In this document: positions 31,480 to 34,572 of the stretch, piece after piece
Position numbering within the stretch: the first letter of the stretch is position 1
Layout: the number at the start of each line of letters is the position of its first letter
Assembly: GCA_012514535.1 (NCBI GenBank)
Contig: JAAZAA010000061.1
Coordinates: forward strand, 1-34,572
Direction of reading: 5' to 3'
DNA: 34,572 nucleotides
DNA from: Myxococcales bacterium
GTDB taxonomy: Bacteria > Myxococcota_A > Polyangia > Polyangiales > Polyangiaceae
Notes under the pieces: model-generated
Databases searched by the model: none
What the model was told of the DNA's origin: nothing
The model's input: only the letters and a program-made list of their open reading frames with translations
Translations under genes and position numbers: made by a program

Positions 31480-33024
31480 ATGGCTGCGAAGGGTGATCCA
31501 GGGATGGATGAGCGGTGCGTGCTGGCGATCGACCAGGGCACGACGGGGACGACGGTGCTCGTCATGAGCGCGGGGGGGAAGACCCTCGGCAGGGCGACGC
31601 GGGAGTTCCCACAGCATTTCCCCCGGCCCGGGTGGGTCGAGCACGAACCGGACGACATCTGGCAGAGCGTGCTCGAGGCCCTCGCCCGGGCCCTGGAGGA
31701 CGCCCGCGTCGCTCCCGAGCGGATCGCCGCGATCGGCATCACGAACCAACGGGAGACCACGCTGCTCTGGGAGCGGGAGACGGGACGCCCCGCGCACCGC
31801 GCGATCGTGTGGCAGGACCGGCGCACGACGGAGCTCTGCGCGGAGCTCGACGCCGCGGGACATGGCGCGCGAGTGCGGGAGGTCACGGGGCTCGTCATCG
31901 ATCCCTACTTCTCGGGGAGCAAGCTGACCTGGTTGCTGTCGAAGCACCCCGAGATCGGCCGGGACGCGCGGGACGGGAAGCTGGCCTTCGGCACCGTCGA
32001 CAGCTACCTGGTGCGGCGCCTCACGGCGGGGCGCGCGGGGCACGTCATCGAGGCGACCAACGCGTCGCGCACTCTGCTCATGGATCTGCGGACGCGCCGC
32101 TGGAGTCCGGAGATGTGTGAATTGTGGGGCGTGCCAGAGGCCCTCTTGCCGCGCATCGTGCCGAGCGCCGGGATCGTCGGCGTGACCCAGGGCGTGCCCG
32201 GGCTGCCCGATGGCGTGCCCATCGCGGGGATCGCTGGCGATCAGCAGGCAGCCCTGTTCGGTCAGGGCTGCTTCCAGGTCGGCGACGCCAAGTGCACCTA
32301 CGGGACGGGCGCGTTCGTGCTCACCAACACGGGGGGGCTACCCGTGCAGAGCCGACACGGGCTGCTCTCCACCCTGGGCTGGCAGATCGGCGAGGAGGTG
32401 GTGTACGCCCTCGAGGGCGCGTGCTTCGTCGCGGGGGCGGCGGTCCAGTGGCTCCGGGACGGCTTGGGGATCCTCGAGTCCTCCGCCGAGGTGGAGCAGC
32501 TGGCAGCCTCCGTTCCCTCGAGCGACGGGGTGGTGTTCGTGCCGGCCCTGGCGGGTTTGGGCGCCCCCTACTGGGACCCGGAGGCGCGGGGCCTCATCTG
32601 CGGGCTGACCCGTGGGACGACCAAGGCGCACCTGGCGCGGGCGACCTTGGAGTCGATCGCCCTGCAGGTCGACGATCTGCTCGTGGCGATGGCGGACGAT
32701 CAGGGCCGGCCCGTGGAGCGCATGCGCGTGGACGGTGGGGCGGCCGCCAACGACTTATTGATGCAACTGCAGGCGGACTATTCCGGGATGCGCGTAGAGA
32801 GGCCCACGGAGCTGGAATCCACGGCGCGCGGCGCCGCCATGCTCGCCGCGGTGGGGGTGGGGCTTCACCAGGAGGCCTCGGTTGCCGCCATGCTCTCGAT
32901 GGAGCGCACTTTCGAGCCGGGCCTCGATGAATCGGGCCGGACTTCTGTTAAACAAACATGGAGCCAGGCTGTCGGCCGGGCTCGGAGCCGCGCGGCGGCT
33001 CCCTCGCCAACTCCGATACCGTGA
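31480..33024 (+). CDS. glpK: Glycerol kinase
   Basis: 514-aa FGGY-family kinase that phosphorylates glycerol to glycerol 3-phosphate with ATP. Visible marks are the N-terminal phosphate loop AIDQGTTGTTVLV, GITNQRETTLLWERETG, IVWQDRRT, the catalytic Asp in IAGDQQAALFGQGC, GTGAFVLTNTG and the nucleotide site DGGAAANDLLMQLQAD. The first loop has GTT where E. coli has SSR, a minor variation. The last ~30 residues are Ser/Arg/Pro-rich and unconserved. The ATG at 31480 is chosen, but the ATG at 31504 (MDERCV) with GGG just upstream is equally plausible. No glpF or glpD is adjacent. Confidence 0.93.
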   Translation: MAAKGDPGMDERCVLAIDQGTTGTTVLVMSAGGKTLGRATREFPQHFPRPGWVEHEPDDIWQSVLEALARALEDARVAPERIAAIGITNQRETTLLWERETGRPAHRAIVWQDRRTTELCAELDAAGHGARVREVTGLVIDPYFSGSKLTWLLSKHPEIGRDARDGKLAFGTVDSYLVRRLTAGRAGHVIEATNASRTLLMDLRTRRWSPEMCELWGVPEALLPRIVPSAGIVGVTQGVPGLPDGVPIAGIAGDQQAALFGQGCFQVGDAKCTYGTGAFVLTNTGGLPVQSRHGLLSTLGWQIGEEVVYALEGACFVAGAAVQWLRDGLGILESSAEVEQLAASVPSSDGVVFVPALAGLGAPYWDPEARGLICGLTRGTTKAHLARATLESIALQVDDLLVAMADDQGRPVERMRVDGGAAANDLLMQLQADYSGMRVERPTELESTARGAAMLAAVGVGLHQEASVAAMLSMERTFEPGLDESGRTSVKQTWSQAVGRARSRAAAPSPTPIP

Positions 33025-33032
33025 GAATCCCC

Positions 33033-33752
33033 ATGCCTGAAGCCGATCCCAACAACTCGCAAGCCAGCGCTGCCGAGACGAGGGACGTGCCGGTCGACTG
33101 GGAGGCGCTCGAAGACGCTTTCGAGAACAACGCCCCCGAGGTGCACAGCTATTTGCAGTTGAGCACGGGCGAGGTCCTGCGGGTCGTGGACGGCATCGCC
33201 GATCCCGAGATGCACGCGCGCATCGCGTCGGATCCGAGCTACATGCGGATCGAACCGGTCAGCTCGCGGGAGCAGTACCGCTGGATGGAGCGCTACATCC
33301 CGATGGTCGAGGATCGGGAGCTGCAAGCGCGGCTCACCGCGGCCATCGACGGCAAGGGCGCGTTCCGTCGCTTCAAGGATGCGCTGATGTCCCACGGCCC
33401 CGAGCGCGAGCGTTGGTTCGCGTTCCGCAGCGAGCGCCTGCGCGTCTTCATGGAGGCCTGGCTGAGCGCTCATGGCCTGCGGCCCGTGCCGCGCCCCAGC
33501 CAAGGGGTGGCGCCCACCCCGACCCAGGCGGACACGGGCGTGACGACCATCTCCCAGGAGCAGCTCGGTGGTCGCCGCACGCGGAGCGGAGAGGTCCTCC
33601 GCAAGCAGCTGCTGGAGGTCATCGAGTCCTTGAGCGGGCGGGAGCTCGACAAGGTGCTGACCTTCGCGGAGTTCGTGAAGGCCCGGCGATCGGCGCGGCC
33701 CTACGGCACGCGCGGTGAGGCCGTGGAGGAGAGCGGGGGCGCGGGGTCCTGA
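33033..33752 (+). CDS. UPF0158 family protein with C-terminal helical extension
   Basis: 239-aa protein. Residues ~15-150 match the uncharacterised UPF0158 family: VDWEALEDAFENN, YLQLSTGEVLRVVDG, RIEPVSSREQYRWMERYIP, GAFRRFKDAL and RERWFAFRSERL. A Pro/Thr linker (~155-175) leads to a short helical module (~185-225; LLEVIESLSGRELDKVLTFA, EFVKARR) resembling small antitoxin-like or DUF2281-type helices. No catalytic residues are known for the family. The ATG at 33033, 8 bases after the glpK stop, fits co-transcription with glpK. Confidence 0.85.
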   Translation: MPEADPNNSQASAAETRDVPVDWEALEDAFENNAPEVHSYLQLSTGEVLRVVDGIADPEMHARIASDPSYMRIEPVSSREQYRWMERYIPMVEDRELQARLTAAIDGKGAFRRFKDALMSHGPERERWFAFRSERLRVFMEAWLSAHGLRPVPRPSQGVAPTPTQADTGVTTISQEQLGGRRTRSGEVLRKQLLEVIESLSGRELDKVLTFAEFVKARRSARPYGTRGEAVEESGGAGS

Positions 33753-33753
33753 C

Positions 33754-34572
33754 ATGAAGGTCCGCGCGGCGCTCCTCGGGGGCTTGCTGGGCGCGCTCGT
33801 CGGAGGGAGCGCTCTGGCGGAGGAGGCGGACGCGCCGACGCGACGCGACGACGCGCCCGCGTCGTCGTCGTCGGAGCCGGCGTCCTCGGATCGGGTGCCA
33901 TCGAGTGGGGCGCGGGCGTCGTCGGACGGGGGAGCGTCGAATCGGGTGCCGTTGGATCGGGTCGTGGTGCGCTTCAGCGTGCCGGAGACGGGCGGCGCGC
34001 TCTCTCCCCACTTCCTGTTCGAGCGGGAGCTCGCCTTCGAAGCTCGCCTGGAGGCGCTGGCAGATCGCACGTTCCAACCCAGCGACGAGGTCCCCTACCG
34101 TCGGCATCACTTGCAGGCGGCCCTCGAGCGGCACATCGCCGAGACCTTGCTCGCCTCCTTGAACATCGCGCCGGCGCCGAGCGCGGAGAGCGTGGATGCG
34201 CAGATCCGCGCCGCCCGCGTGCTGCTCGCCGAGCAAGTGGGGGGGCCCCTCGCCCTGCAGATGGCGGCCAGCGCCGAAGGGATCGGCGATCTGGAGCTGC
34301 GGGCGCTGCTGCGCCGACGCGCCCGGGCGAGCCTCTACTTGGATCGGATGGTGGCGCCCATGCTCGAGCCGAGTGAGGCCGAGCTTCGGCGCGTCTACCG
34401 GAGCGGCAAGACGCCGTTCTCCGGGCAGCGCTATCGCGCGATCGCCCCCCAGCTCCGGCGCTGGTACGTGGGCCGTCGCCTCGGTGAGGCGGCCCTCGGC
34501 TACTACCAGAACGCCCGCTCGCGCCTCACCATCGAGTACCTGCCGCGCAGCTATCAGGAGCCGTCTGGCGCC
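33754..34572 (+). CDS. Exported SurA-like protein, 3' end beyond window
   Basis: Open frame of 273 codons that runs off the window end without a stop. A clear signal peptide (MKVRAALLGGLLGALVGGSA, cleavage after ALA) is followed by a Ser/Ala/Asp-rich disordered linker (~23-68). The domain after it (~70-260; VVRFSVPETGGALSPHFLFE, YRRHHLQAALERHIAETLLA, PSEAELRRVYRSGKTPF, YYQNARSRLTIEYL) has the helical layout of the SurA N-terminal chaperone domain, without an obvious parvulin core in the visible part. It may fold or escort outer-membrane proteins. The ATG follows the UPF0158 stop by one base, so the two are coupled. Confidence 0.75.
   Translation, partial: MKVRAALLGGLLGALVGGSALAEEADAPTRRDDAPASSSSEPASSDRVPSSGARASSDGGASNRVPLDRVVVRFSVPETGGALSPHFLFERELAFEARLEALADRTFQPSDEVPYRRHHLQAALERHIAETLLASLNIAPAPSAESVDAQIRAARVLLAEQVGGPLALQMAASAEGIGDLELRALLRRRARASLYLDRMVAPMLEPSEAELRRVYRSGKTPFSGQRYRAIAPQLRRWYVGRRLGEAALGYYQNARSRLTIEYLPRSYQEPSGA

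Overview
The window is about 34.6 kb of very GC-rich DNA with densely packed genes and strong third-position G/C bias. Several traits point to a myxobacterium-like organism (Myxococcota, probably class Polyangia). These are secreted lipoproteins with Cys-rich and Gly/Ser-rich linkers, a protease with a MYXO-CTERM-like tail, an ECF sigma/FecR/TPR cassette, FHA-domain nucleotide cyclases, and a complete ISC operon. The taxonomic call is an inference from protein style; there is no rRNA in the window.

Layout. (1) 343-5026 (+): a lipoprotein with a type-1 periplasmic-binding fold, a chymotrypsin-fold serine protease with signals at both ends, then an FHA-GGDEF diguanylate cyclase overlapping a class III cyclase fused to a YHS domain. 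(2) 5203-5322 (+): a promoter and an initiator tRNA-fMet, followed by a hairpin and the decayed remnant of an excisionase-type HTH gene. (3) 8703-5729 (-): ECF sigma factor, FecR-TPR regulator and an exported probable beta-barrel protein. (4) 8936-12381 (+): Cys-rich lipoprotein, diheme c-type cytochrome and PQQ-type sugar dehydrogenase lipoprotein, which looks like a periplasmic oxidation module. (5) 13238-12474 (-): SDR oxidoreductase. (6) 13586-14968 (+): an unrecognised two-part protein closed by a terminator. (7) 15181-21195 (+): the iron-sulfur assembly operon MerR-iscS-iscU-iscA-hscB-hscA-fdx, with a four-cysteine MerR protein where IscR is usually found. (8) 21249-23684 (+): an integral membrane protein and a PAS hybrid histidine kinase. 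(9) 28867-23708 (-): accA, a highly divergent pgk, tpiA, secG, a GT-C-like membrane protein and a small exported protein, all closely spaced. (10) 31034-29097 (-): an FHA-GAF-adenylate cyclase, separated from glpK (31480-33024, +) by a region holding a 13/14-bp minisatellite. (11) 33033-34572 (+): a UPF0158 protein and an exported protein cut by the window end.

The most notable observations are these. The phosphoglycerate kinase homologue sits in the classic pgk-tpiA-secG position but has replacements at most catalytic motifs. A MerR-type, possibly Fe-S-binding, regulator heads the isc operon, with phased repeats between promoter and start codon. c-di-GMP and cyclic-NMP synthesis are translationally coupled, with a metal-binding YHS domain on the second enzyme. 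One protease carries both a lipobox and a MYXO-CTERM-like tail. A degraded mobile-element gene lies next to tRNA-fMet. No CRISPR array, intact insertion sequence, phage or biosynthetic cluster is visible.
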